Assembly (NCBI GenBank): GCA_037043455.1
Contig: JAWPHD010011000.1
Coordinates: 23,757 to 87,756, forward strand
Length of the DNA stretch: 64,000 nt
Source: Cyrtodaria siliqua
Lineage: Eukaryota; Mollusca; Bivalvia; Adapedonta; Hiatellidae
Direction: 5' to 3'
In this document: piece after piece, positions 11,473-22,344 of the stretch
How positions within the stretch are numbered: the first letter of the stretch is position 1
Layout: each line of letters starts with the position of its first letter
The notes under the pieces: generated by a model
Database searches by the model: none
What the model was told of the DNA's origin: nothing
The model's input: only the letters and a program-made list of their open reading frames with translations
Program-made: the position numbers and the translations under genes

Positions 11473-12573
11473 GCTGCTTTCTGCAAATGTGATGCCCCAT
11501 ATTGGGTAAGTTTTCCTTTAATGACCACTTTTTAGCCAGTAGGTTTTTGGAAAAAAATACGACTTATTGTCATCCCTTGATCGGCGTCTGCGTATTTTGT
11601 TCAGTTTTATGTTAAGGTGCACTTATTTCAGTAACTATAACAGATACAGCTTTGAAACTTCCTGACGCAGGCCATGCAATACTGGTTCCCACTTAGGAAA
11701 ATCTCATGATCAGCCCTACGTTTTCCACACCTATAACAAATATCAGTGTCAAACATTCAAAAAACCAAACTGTATAATATCTTACCACTACAAACCACTT
11801 CTTCCAAATACACATCCACCTACCCCAGTCATTTGTCACATTTCACTGATCATATCAGATTCTTTTTTGATGTTTTTCTTTACTTAATTCAAACTACCTC
11901 AATATTCTAAAAATCTTCATACCATTCTAGAAATATATATCATCAGCAATTAATGCAAACACTTAAATATGTTTTGATATCTTACGTATGTGCCTTTGTT
12001 CTCAAGTTACTATTGCTTACTGTTGCCATATAACTTTTTATACTTTTTAAAATATTTCTACATTTTTGTTATATAATAAAACTTTGCAAATAAATACACA
12101 TATTTTTTTCCTCCTTTTGAAAAGATTCTGCGCCGCCCTGATGCTTTGCATCAGTTTCTTCTTGTATAGTCTTGTAGTTGTATTACTTATCACAACACCG
12201 TTTTTAAAAGTGCTGTGGTAAAGGGAATACCGTAACTGATATTTTACTAGTTATTGTTTACGTTTAAACACAGTGTCTTGCGATTTTCCACATTAAAGCA
12301 CCCCCGATTGTAATGATATGATCGCACAAGACAATGGTAGATTCAGATTAGATTAAATGGACATTACCGGCATGTAGACAGTAAATGCCTCGTACCGTTT
12401 CTTGTACATCCGTTAGTTTTGAAACATTAGTTATGTTTTGAAAATTAACTTTTTCAGTAAAATATGTTTTTAAACGTGTTTTATTGTCGAATTATCCGTT
12501 ATAAAATCCTGCTAAATCAAATATAAGCTTCCCCATCGCTTAATGGAATTAAATCCGGACCATGTAATGTAAA
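11473..12573. other. No recognisable feature
   Basis: I see nothing beyond AT-rich DNA and common trinucleotide runs. Confidence 0.5.
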
Positions 12574-12741
12574 CTTTTCTCACTTCTCGGTGAAATAAAA
12601 TCTGTTATTCACTCCAAAACAACAAAGATTCTAATTTATTTAATATCAAAGTGATACAACTTGTATATTCACATTCGTCAAAACATAACTTTTCTCATTT
12701 CTCGGTGAAATGAAGTCTGTTATTCATTCCAAAACAATACA
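12574..12741 (+). repeat. Direct repeat, ~51 bp, spaced 115 bp
   Basis: 'cttttctcacttctcggtgaaataaaatctgttattcactccaaaacaa' at 12574 recurs at 12689 with a few substitutions. Confidence 0.85.
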
Positions 12742-12889
12742 TAATGATATCCTCTATATACTAAGTCTATGAAATAACAAATCGGTATATTTCTCGTTGT
12801 CATGTTCAACTGATAAATTGATAGAAAATGATAGTGTGGATTAAAATTATAGATATATACATGCTTACATGCAAACCTAGATATGCCTT

Positions 12890-13373
12890 TATTGCACATT
12901 TTATGGGCCATCACAATTTGCAGAAGACAAAATTACTTACCCAACCCTTTACAACATACTATAAGGAACCCAATTCCAAAATTTACTTCAGCTAGCACAA
13001 GAAATGTAATAGAAATAGACCTGTAAACATAGCTTACACGCAAAATTTGATGTGAAACAGACACATTTTAAGGGCTATCAGAATTTGGGTTCCATGGGAG
13101 GCCAGGGGTTACAGGAACAAAAATTACTTATGCAGCCCTTAAGATAATGCTATAAGGAAGCTAATGACCAAATTTAGTTGTGCTAGGGTAAGAAATGTAA
13201 GAGATATAGACTTGTAAACACAGCTTACACGCAAAATTTGATGTGAAATGGGACCCATTTTATGGGCTATCATAATTTGGATTCCATGGGAACCCATGGG
13301 TTACAGGAACCAAAATTGCTTATGCAGCCCTTAAGATAATGCTATAAGGAAGCCCATGGCCAAATACAATACA
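12890..13373 (+). repeat. Tandem repeat, 191 bp, about 2.5 units
   Basis: 'cttacacgcaaaatttgatgtgaaa' lies at 13033 and 13224 (191 bp apart). The units also share 'gggctatca.aatttgg.ttccatggga', 'ttacaggaa.caaaatt' and 'gcagcccttaagataatgctataaggaag'. A diverged partial unit precedes them. The array ends where the duplicated block of 13.36-17.12 kb begins. Confidence 0.9.
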
Positions 13374-13374
13374 A

Positions 13375-13470
13375 TAATGGCACTATTGGACCGTTATGGT
13401 CACACAATTTGAATACTGGTACTATATGACCGTTATTGTCACCCATTTTGAATAATGGCAATATATGATC
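13375..13470 (+). repeat. 39-bp 'aataatggcactat' minisatellite, 2-3 units
   Basis: Units of 'aat..tggcactat.tgaccgttatggtcacacaattt' identical in type to the longer arrays at 31610-32470 and 55160-56440. This is the truncated edge of the array that precedes the duplicated block in copy 2. Confidence 0.85.
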
Positions 13471-13647
13471 CTTATGAACAGAACAATACTGAACATATAT
13501 TTTATTTAACTTGTACATACGTACATCGTCATTTATACATACATAAATAAAGTTGTTCATACACAAGTCAAATGATTCTATAGTTTGAGTAATATATATA
13601 TATATTGCAAATAAATGTTACATGAGGATGAAAATACAAAATATATG

Positions 13648-14488
13648 TTAATATATATTCAACAATGAATTTCTTACAGATAAAGATTTACTTAAATATT
13701 TTGCTAAATTAATGATAATATTATATCTATTCTATGAATTTATACATACTTGGTCTATTATAATAATATTTCTTAATATAAAATAAAGTGATACTCGTCT
13801 TCCAAATCGCTGCTATTACAACATTGACAATATCTTTCATTTCTAGGTATTCTATATCTAGTGTGTCGATCAGTTTGTATTCTTAACACATGAGCAGATA
13901 TTCGGAGTTTTGTTAAATATGGCCTTAAATTACATGGTAAAATATCAAGGTATGCTTCGGAATTAAAATTCATTTTACAATGATTATATAATTCAAGTAC
14001 ACTGCTTGATTCTGTATCCAAAAACCCAATATGTATCAATTCTCACATAACATGTTATGAATAAAGGATATCTGCTAATTAACCATAAACTCCTGCTGTA
14101 AATGAGCTATTTCTCACCTTTAAAATTTGCTTACAAAATTTTAGATGTAATCTCTCGATTTGCTTTGATTTGGTATATCCCCAAATTGCCGAAGAATGAT
14201 TCAAATTGGAGCCAACAAAAGAGTCCAATAATTGACATAGTATTTTCGGTTTCAATCTTACCTTTTTACAATTATTTAAGAGTACATTCAGTGCTTTCAG
14301 AGCTTGTCAATCAAATGTTCTTTGTTTAATGCAAAATTCCCCGTATAATTAAAAACTGTTCCTAAATAATTGAAATCAATTACTACTTCTATGTTTCCTC
14401 CATTATAACTCCAAGATTCATTATTCAATAGCACCCTCTTTTTCTGAAAAATATGACTTTTGTTTTCGCCGTATTTATGTGGTGACAC
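13648..14488 (-). pseudogene. LINE reverse transcriptase C-terminal remnant
   Basis: This is the decayed 3' part of a non-LTR retrotransposon ORF2-type protein. The minus strand first encodes a segment with 'FNYLGTVFNYTGNF' (about 14297-14488), the conserved thumb region after the RT catalytic core. It then runs through stops and frame changes (14040-14296), where 'LLNNC' and 'NRKYYVNYW' fragments keep the family pattern. Next comes a segment with 'LRPYLTKLRISAHVLRI', 'CQCC' and 'LEDEYHFILY' (13773-14039), the C-terminal Cys/His region. After another frameshift it ends 'NLAKYLSKSLSVRNS' and a stop at 13648. The catalytic YxDD part is absent. A second, independently decayed copy lies at 56618-57457. 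The clade is not assigned. Confidence 0.82.
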
Positions 14489-14857
14489 ATATTGTATAAT
14501 GAGACTATATTATTGTGTGCGTTTTTTATTTACAATGTATTTTATTCTTTCGGTCGATGAAGGCAGGAACATAGCAATAATGTGTCCGTCCGTTTACGCG
14601 TTTTGACGTTTTTGTTTAAAGTTGGTGGTTAATTTTCTTCCGCTTTTTCAGAAACGAAAATCTTTGAAACTTGGCATACATGATCATTATCATGTTATAT
14701 GACAAGAACGATTTTTTTTATTTACCAGTGATTGAAACTCGCAACCGATACCTCCACCATATCTTACAGAATAAATATTGCTAAAACACCGCAATATAAT
14801 AACTCATTCTTTATCAAAATTGTAATAGACTGGCCTGTTTTCAACATAATCCGAGTA
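14489..14857. other. No recognisable feature
   Basis: The first ~90 bp still match copy 2 (to about 57580); the rest is unique to copy 1 and shows no gene or repeat. Confidence 0.45.
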
Positions 14858-15890
14858 CGGGGGGTGGGTGGGATGGAGTAGGTATCCCCCTTTCAAGGCC
14901 TCCCCTTCCATGGTTCGGGAGGCCTCCCCTGATATATATATATACGTATAGACGGGGGAAAAACATTTATACCGTGCTACAGTTTATAAAAACCCAAGCG
15001 CTTTCGGCTTACTCCTTCATCAGGGGTACACAAACACGAAAAGAACAAATACGAAACAAAAAAACACTTAAATACACGGCAGTTTAAATAAAACTCTTTA
15101 AAACACAACTTATCGTTTGGCAGTGTTGCAGGGACTGCTTACTTTGAATAGACACTCTGGAGCCAAATGTGATACTAATAAAAGAACATAACTGGTTGGA
15201 TGATGGTAAAACTATGAGGATGTACGCTGACATTTAGTTATGAAGAGAGAGTAAAGATGTGAAAAAGATAACACAACCCCTACCTCAAAACCTAAAACCT
15301 ATAATCGATACTGCAGGATACAGTATAAAGCAACTCCAAAGCTAAAAATACAATGAATAAGGCTAAACAAATAAAATAAAATAAATGGAGATATTTTGAT
15401 CAAGGGAAGTAACACAAGTACTAATAATAGAACATTGCTGGTGGGATGAAGGTAAAATTGTACGCTGGCATTTGTGATTAGTTATGAAGAGAGAGTGTGT
15501 GAGTGAATAACCCTACCTCAATAACTAAGACATAGAATCGATACTGCAGGATAAAGTAAAAACAACTCCAAAGCTAATTAGAACTATGAATAAGGCTAAA
15601 ATAATATATAAATGGAGAAAATTGGATCAAGGGAAGTAATAAAAACCAAAGTATGTGTGAATACATGTATATATTTTGTAAGATGTATCTAGTCCCCTTT
15701 GTTGATTCCTACTGGATGTTTTGTGTTTAAACGTCTAATCCAGTACATATATATATAAATGTATTGTATATCTATTATTGGGTCCCAAGTCAATTGTTGG
15801 GTCTTCAAAATGACCCTTCATTTTCGGAATAAATCCTGCAGACCCAGCAATTAATCTGTTGAGAAGAACTATTGCTCTTGAGAAGAACTA
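14858..15890 (-). mobile_element. Retroelement-like unit with hammerhead-like motif, copy 1a
   Basis: The unit begins at an AT microsatellite with 'aaaaacatttata.cgtgctacag', the motif at 14988-15032 and 'acacaaacacgaaaa.aacaaatacgaaac'. It continues with two internal repeats (about 15170-15400 and 15405-15640) sharing 'aatagaacat..ctggt.ggatga.ggtaaaa', 'agttatgaagagagagt' and 'atcgatactgcaggata'. A second unit starts at 15935 in the same orientation. Direct units with ribozyme-like motifs recall the terminal repeats of Penelope-like elements. No coding sequence is inside, so the attribution is inference. Confidence 0.5.
14988..15032 (-). ncRNA. Hammerhead-ribozyme-like motif 1
   Basis: The minus strand reads ACCC, then CTGATGA, an extra A, a weak 2-bp helix II (GG...CC), GAAA, GCGC, TT and GGGT. 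This is the order of a type I hammerhead (helix I, CUGANGA, helix II, GAAA, minimal helix III, UH, helix I'). Helix I is only 4 bp (ACCC/GGGT) and helix II is weakened relative to motif 2, so this copy is probably inactive. Confidence 0.3.
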
Positions 15891-15934
15891 TTGTTCTTTT
15901 TAACTAACCAGTTGATAAAAAAAATAGATTTATA

Positions 15935-16300
15935 TATATATATAGATGGAGAAAAAAACATTTATACAGTGCTACAGTTGATAAAACCCCAAGCGCTTTC
16001 GGCTTTATGCCTTCATCAGGGGTACACAAACACGAAAATAACAAATACGAAACAAAAAAACACTACAATACACGGCACTACTAATCGTTTGGCAGTGTTT
16101 TCAGAAATAGACACTCTGAAGCCAAATGTAATACTAATAAAAGAACATATCTGGTTGGATGAGGGTAAAACTGTAACCTGTCATGAAGAGAGAGTAAAAA
16201 TGTGAAAAAGATAACACAAACCCTACATCAAAACCTTAGATCTAAAATCGATACTGCAGGATAAAGTATAAAGCAACTCACCCAATATATATATATATAT
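15935..16300 (-). mobile_element. Retroelement-like unit with hammerhead-like motif, copy 1b
   Basis: A partial direct repeat of the unit at 14858-15890, with the same leading sequence, hammerhead-like motif, 'gtttggcagtgtt', 'atagacactctg.agccaaatgt' and 'atcgatactgcaggataaagtataaagcaactc'. The internal duplicated part is missing. It ends at an (AT)n tract, where the matching place in copy 2 carries a MITE. Confidence 0.5.
15980..16028 (-). ncRNA. Hammerhead-ribozyme-like motif 2
   Basis: On the minus strand: CCC, CTGATGA (plus-strand 16013-16019), an extra A, helix II GGC-ataaa-GCC, GAAA (15997-16000), GCGC, TT, GGGG. All core bases of a hammerhead are present. The extra A before helix II and the 2-bp helix III are departures from the standard fold. 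Confidence 0.38.
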
Positions 16301-16304
16301 ATAT

Positions 16305-17120
16305 AACAGCCGTTTCATCATTGCCACTTTCCTCCACAGTGGCGTAGCTGCTTATAGGCACCACAAGCCTCCATAACGCCTTAGCAACTTTGCGCCTGTG
16401 GTGCTAAATTGATTGGGCCTGCAAATTAATATTAACCAGCTTCGCCTCTGCCGATCCGTACTTTATGATGACCCCCACCCTCTACCACCACCATCACCAT
16501 AACCACCTCTATGTACCGTAATATTAATTTGTAATTGACTTCCAAACTCGTTACTGCAAGTTCGACCCCGGCTTTGCTTCTTTTTCTATTTTCTATTTTT
16601 TTTTTCTATATTTTTATTATTTTTTATTTTAAATGTTACTGTCTACATAACATTACATCAGTGCTAGTTGATTTTTCTTTTAAATTTAAAACTTATACAA
16701 ATGTGCCTATATTATCAACACATACATAATGCTTACCATGCTGGATATATTAAAATATGTACTTTACACCTTTGATTTCACGCAGAATGTATGCTTTCCT
16801 CACCACGCCAGGCAGATGGGACCGTTATACTTTACAACACTTACTCAACCTTTTCAACCAATCAATTGTCTCAGATTGTCATATACTTGCATCATTTATT
16901 AGAGCTGCTACGATACAATTTGCTCATGATATGATATATATCGCGATACTTGACTGACGATATGATGCGTATCGCGATACACAATTTCATTAAATAATCT
17001 ATTATTTTCACAAAATATGTCAAAATATTAGCATATGAGGGGTAAATAAAGTAGCTACTAATAATAATCCTTTAAACAACCACACATAATATAAAAACCT
17101 AAGAAAGTTATTTTTTTACA
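16305..17120. repeat. Duplicated non-coding segment with SINE-like B box and GTATCGCGATAC
   Basis: Starts 'ccgtttcatcattgccactttcctccacagtggcgtagctg'. It contains 'caagttcgaccccgg' near 16558, which resembles a pol III B box. It ends with several 'atcgcgatac' motifs (16938-16980) of the kind seen in the hAT-like repeat at 61.6-62.0 kb. It matches 60980-61825. No protein is encoded. Confidence 0.6.
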
Positions 17121-17124
17121 ATTA

Positions 17125-17330
17125 ATTGTGAGAGTATTTTTGTCAGCCTTTCACTATCACATAAAGTGCCCTCATTTCGAGCCTCTGCGTAAAAAGTACA
17201 TTCCACGGTATTTTTACCGTCACGCTAATGTTATAAAATTTAAGGAGCTTCTAACTCATTCGTCAACCAAAATACAAATCAATCTATGTGTCTTTGTCCG
17301 AATTCTATTACAAACTGTCAAACAATAAGT
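17125..17330 (+). pseudogene. LINE reverse transcriptase C-terminal tail
   Basis: A 60-odd-residue open frame reads 'CPHFEPLRKKYIPRYFY' and 'KFKELL', followed by a stop. This is the pattern that follows the C-terminal Cys/His region in non-LTR reverse transcriptases (C-P-x-Y/F-x2-LR-x-KYI). Only this tail is present. It directly follows the end of the duplicated block and is not shared with copy 2, so it may mark the breakpoint. Orientation is opposite to the LINE remnant at 13.6-14.5 kb. Confidence 0.72.
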
Positions 17331-17334
17331 ATAT

Positions 17335-19103
17335 AAATATATATATGTACATGCTTCACATTTGAAGCTGCAATGTTATTCAACGCAACTGTTATCCCCC
17401 TAACATTTCCCACCATTACTGTTATATCGGAATCCCTCAAGGGGACTGTTTGTCACCGTTTATATTTTCAATATAAGTTATGATAAAGTCGTAGATAATG
17501 CTACCTAACATCTTATATTACTACTATAACAGATGATATTGTACTATTAGTATCGCTCCTATTATTTGTAGTGTATTGTACTACTACTCTGCCAAGCAGT
17601 GAAACAAGCGGACAACCTTTTCACTGAATGACCTAACATCTTCATACATTTACTTTGAGCCACTCCTAGGATTTTCCTTGAAAGCTCTGACATTTTTGAT
17701 GCAGTATTATATAAATGGTGACCCTGGTGTAGAGAATATTTACCAGGGATATGGTAATGTTATATAGCAATGTACAAACTGTCATACAAAAAAACACTCA
17801 CAATACAATAACTTCCTTAATATATGCATAACAAGTGATGAATGTATTTTCCTCTACAATGCACTTAGTTGGTTGCCTAATTTATTATAGAATGTTGCCC
17901 TGTGTTTGACTTACAGTTTTCCATCCACATATTGTTTAATAAACTTCATGCGGCTTTCATTTTAAACGTGTTCATGGATTGTTATTACAACTGGCATACA
18001 GTTCACACGTGATGTGTCTCTGCATCGAGGGTTTCCGATTCTGCAATATTTTACAGCATTATGGACGTTTGTATTAATTGGACATCAACAAAACGGCAGT
18101 ATTCATCACTTTCAGTTGTACATGTTGTTCAATTAGACGTAGACATTAGCAGTCATGTTTCAGGTTTGAGTTTAGCTTGAAACCCCGTTAACAACAGCTC
18201 GTTAACCCCATTAACAATCAATGTTAGCCTTATACTAGGCAAACATCATTTGCACATACACAGGCAATTGTACTCAACCTTGTCCAACTTTAACACTTGT
18301 GAAACACTGTGTAATTTACCGTTTTTACGGTGTTTACTTACACCATGTATACCTAGAGGTTTAATTACATAATTACGTAGATACATACTGTCGTGCATGG
18401 ACATTTTGAACCAAAAAAAAGTCATCATTAATCACATTGACCTACTTTTACATACATAGTTCATGTTAACATTTGGTTCGACCTCAATAATACATACAAC
18501 TTCAATTTCCAAAGAACGATGAAAAAGTGCTTGCGTTTAAAATCAAAGGTCATGATAAATATATAAATCTAACATCTGCAGATTAATCATCATTATTTAT
18601 ATTAAACTGATATGATATTTTCTACGAATACACAAAAAATACCAATCAGTTGTTATTACCGGATCTGAAATGATCTTTACCATGTTTACTGAACCAGTTA
18701 AACATAAAATATGTAAAAAATCAGAAAAGGAATGGTCATACGTGGTTATTTCATCCACGGATGGTTCTTATCATTGAGTTTATTATAATTATGTTAAACT
18801 CTCTTTATGGTCCGTGTATTATGCCTTATTTATTTTTTTATTTTACTTCTATCTATCTATCATCTCTTTTATTTCATCTTATTAACATTACTATTCAAGT
18901 CATTTCCGTTGAGTTATGGTCGAAAAGGACAGCTCAACGTACACATATAGATGTAGATGTATAGCCAATAATCTGGCATGTAAACAGGATGGATGCAGAC
19001 GACATACGCCATACACGTGACAAATCGTATACAATCGTAGCTAATCGGTAATTTCGTATCACTCCACTGAAATAGTCATAAAGAACATTCGTTTATTTCC
19101 GAG
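17335..19103. other. No recognisable feature
   Basis: AT-rich DNA with no gene signature or clear tandem structure. Confidence 0.5.
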
Positions 19104-19245
19104 ATATGACATTTGTTCACCCTATATTTCACGCGTGTGATAAAGCTTTATTGCCCGGCAACTAAATCCTGATTGATATGACTAGCTAGGTCTATGTCGT
19201 ATCGTATATAATCATAAACAACGTATTTATAAGGAAGTGTATGAT
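19104..19245 (-). repeat. Inverted-repeat partner of 11322-11472 (right)
   Basis: Reverse-complement match of 11322-11472 over about 140 bp with scattered substitutions and small indels ('catttgttcaccctatatttcac', 'attgcccggcaac', 'atgtcgtatcgtata'). Confidence 0.8.
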
Positions 19246-19419
19246 AAAACTATGTATACTATTGCTGAAACATAGATTTATCACTGCATGAAATAAGGAT
19301 TGAATCCCAACTTAAATCTCTACCATTAAATTATTAGGTGTTAGCAAGTTTAATTCACCCTTAAATTTTAGATTTAATTCAGATTTAAATGGCTTTATTA
19401 TATTTCACAAAATACCTGA

Positions 19420-19705
19420 ATTTTGTTTTAGTTTCATTTAAACTCCACTTTTATATGAAATGTATTTGCATTTTTTTGTGGTTTAATGCGATGTAGGAAA
19501 CACTGTTGTCCGCTAAAATTTCACTTAAACTTTTACATGAAATGTAATGGGGTATTTTTTGCGGATAAATATCATGTAGGAAACACGGGTATCTGCTTAA
19601 ATTTCACTTAAACTCCACTTTTACATGAAATTAAATGTGTTTTGTTTAGTATGGTGTAGGGAACCACCTAAATTTCACTTAAACTCTACTTCTATAAGAA
19701 CATTT
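19420..19705 (+). repeat. Tandem repeat, ~84 bp, about 3.3 units
   Basis: 'atttcacttaaactccactttta.atgaaatgta' followed by 'gatgtaggaaacac' repeats near 19430, 19518, 19602 and 19672. Unit lengths vary through homopolymer differences. Confidence 0.85.
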
Positions 19706-20944
19706 AGCATCACATTATTTACGATGCTAATAATAACACATACATCTACTATCAGTATACTATCAGTATACACTCGTCCGAGACTTATTCCTCTGTACTA
19801 CTTTTGTTTTAATTTTCCCACAGTATATTATATTTAATCTATACACATATGCCAGAGTCTATCATGTTCTGTATTATAGTTATTCCAGATTTATGTATCA
19901 TATTGACCAATATGACTACATATTCTTGATATGAACAAGTTACGATGATACATTAATACCAGTTATCAGTAGTTTCAAAGACCAACACTTGAAATGAAAT
20001 TAAACAACGCCTCGTCAGTAGAAATGCTTAACATTTGCAAGTTTATGTATAGCATACTTACGGATATGCTGTTGCCTAAAAAATACTACCAGTTATATCA
20101 GAAATGATATTGTAATTAATTGAGTTCATTTTACATTACAGGATACAAAAGACCGACATTTGCAGGTAAAATTATTTTGTATACCATCCTCAATACGTTA
20201 CCTTAAGGCATCTAACGATTCTTACACATCCCTTGTGCAACTAACCGTTACAAGGCGTTAGCCTTAATGTCAAACCTGTTACGTTTGTAATGTAACATTG
20301 CCTCGTATTCATCCTTGTTATTGTTTTGTTGCATGTTTTTGTTGACTGTGCTCAATGAACGTTACCTTACCTATTCGAGTTAAACTTGTTACAAGGTTTA
20401 TCAAAAGAAGATTATGACCCTATCATTTTGAAACTCACTGCAGTCTTGGTGGTCGACCATTTTATAGTTCGCCACTATGCTTCCCTCTTTAACTGTCCAA
20501 TTAGCGGACAGGCTGTGGACCCTATGATGCCGTCTACCCAAATCCCAAAAGGACGATGATGTTTGATGTTTGTCTGCAATATTGTCTTGTCGTGCCCTCA
20601 ATGGTTTATTCTCTTGTTGCTCTGGCTTCTGCAAAGTCACTGAATACCTTATTCGTGGCTTTCTAGGCTATTCTTTTCTTTGCATTTATATATACCCAAG
20701 CATCTTTGTGTTTTACTTATATTGCCTATTAACATGCTTAATGCTGCCTTGCTCGTTAGAGAATAGTTCATTGTGGAGATTTCTTTATTTACACTGTCCC
20801 GTTTTATTGGGATGAAGTAGGGTCAGGTTTGGTTTACCCAAGAACCTCGTTTAAACCCCCGGCGGCCTTTCTTGCGACTGACCGTTCCAAGGCGGTAGCC
20901 CTATAGTCAACCCTTTTTTGTGTTTGTGACTTCATATGCCTTTA
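19706..20944. other. Mostly unrecognised; one diverged direct repeat
   Basis: 'gcaactaaccgttacaaggcgttagccttaatgtcaa' at about 20236 resembles 'gcgactgaccgttccaaggcggtagccctatagtcaa' at about 20873. No gene is seen; the minus frame at 20401-20640 has no known motif. Confidence 0.45.
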
Positions 20945-21630
20945 TTAGCTCTACTGATCAAAGATCAGCTGAGCTTACCCGTGGTGCGGTGTCCGTCGTC
21001 CGTCCGTCTGTCTGTCCGTCCGTCTATCCGTCCGTAACCTTTTATTGCAGCGACTACTCCTCTGAAACTACTAAATGGATTTTCATGAAACTTTACAGAA
21101 ATGTTGCTTGTGATGATGTCTAGTTGATCCTAGCAAAAATTCACATTGATGTGAAATCCAAGATGGCCGCCAAAGCTAAAATATATTTTTAAAAAAAGAA
21201 GTTTGTAGCGCCTACTTCTTGAAAACTAAAAGTGATATTGATACGAAAAAATTGTAGCGACTACTCCTCTGAAACTACTTGACGGATTTACATGAAACTT
21301 CACAGGAATGTTGCTCCTAGTGTCTAATTGATCCTTGCAAAATTTCAGGTCGGCCGGGAATTTAAAATGGCCGCCACGGCTAAACAATTTATTAAAAAAC
21401 ACAAATGTGTAGCGACTAATTCTTTTGAAAACTATAAGCGATATTGATATGGGACTTTTTCTAAAATGATCAGCATGACATGTTGTTTATCCTTGTAGAG
21501 AATTGTTTTGATTCGGCATTAAACATGGCCGCCAGTGGCCATCTTTGTTCACATAGAGTTGTATAATAAAAACGTGTAACGACTACTCCTCTGAAACTAC
21601 TTGACGGATTTACATGAAACTTCAGTTTAA
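20945..21630 (+). repeat. Tandem repeat, ~160-205 bp, about 3.5 units
   Basis: Preceded by a (CCGT)n-like stretch 'gtccgtcgtccgtccgtc'. The units contain 'gcgactactcctctgaaactact...ggatttacatgaaact', 'ttgatccttgcaaaa' and 'aagatggccgccaaagctaaa'; starts are near 21050, 21258, 21411 and 21577. The last unit is cut off after 'catgaaacttcag'. Confidence 0.88.
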
Positions 21631-22344
21631 AAGAGATGATAGTTTATTATCTGTATATTTCCATAACATAAATATTTTGAATAAATAAAATATAATTATT
21701 TAGCTGTACCTGTCTTTATATAACGTTATGCTTACTTCATTTGATTACTCAGTGACATTACATGAGTTGAAGGCTCATTGATTTAACAACTTTAAATATG
21801 ATGTATAGCTCAGTCAGAAAATATTTCAGATAAACCTCAAACTGCTGGTCAATGTTATAAGGCACGGCTGTCCTACGCAAAAAAATAAATGTTTTTGGAA
21901 TTTGTCATGTATCTACCCTACCATACTAATGCCAATTTTATTGATACTGTCAATCAAAGTAAAAGTTCTACAGGAGAACAGGATCGGCCTTAAAAAAGGT
22001 GGTAATCTAAAATCCATGATTAGAGTTTGCTATCGATACCATTTTGTTTCCTTTGCATACTTTTTTGAATTAGTTACTTTGTTTCTTAATGATTTGTAAA
22101 GTCTTCAATTCTCGAATGTATTGGTACTGATAACTTTTTGTTTGGCAGTCTCGTTTTCGCGTGACACATCTAAGTTCGGAATCGTACCATGGTTTATCTC
22201 TAGGTCTAATCGTTACAAGTTTTATCCTGAGATGTTTATTATTTTGTATGTGTATCTTCAGTTAGTTTCTCAGGATGTGGACTTTATTGTTAGAGAATTC
22301 CTTTTGATGGGATATAATTTTGATTACACTGTCTTGTCTATTTT
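21631..22344. other. No recognisable feature
   Basis: Unremarkable AT-rich DNA leading into the 35-bp array. Confidence 0.5.

Larger units (their letters stand above)
13360..17120 (+). repeat. Large duplicated block, copy 1
   Basis: The same sequence in the same order and orientation is found at 56310-61825. Correspondences are 13375-14580 to 56330-57580, 14858-16300 to 58562-60560, and 16305-17120 to 60980-61825. Copy 1 is shorter because copy 2 carries a minisatellite, a ~0.5-kb insertion and a MITE. Copy 1 therefore supplies the unoccupied sites for those insertions. Differences include many single-base indels. Confidence 0.93.
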
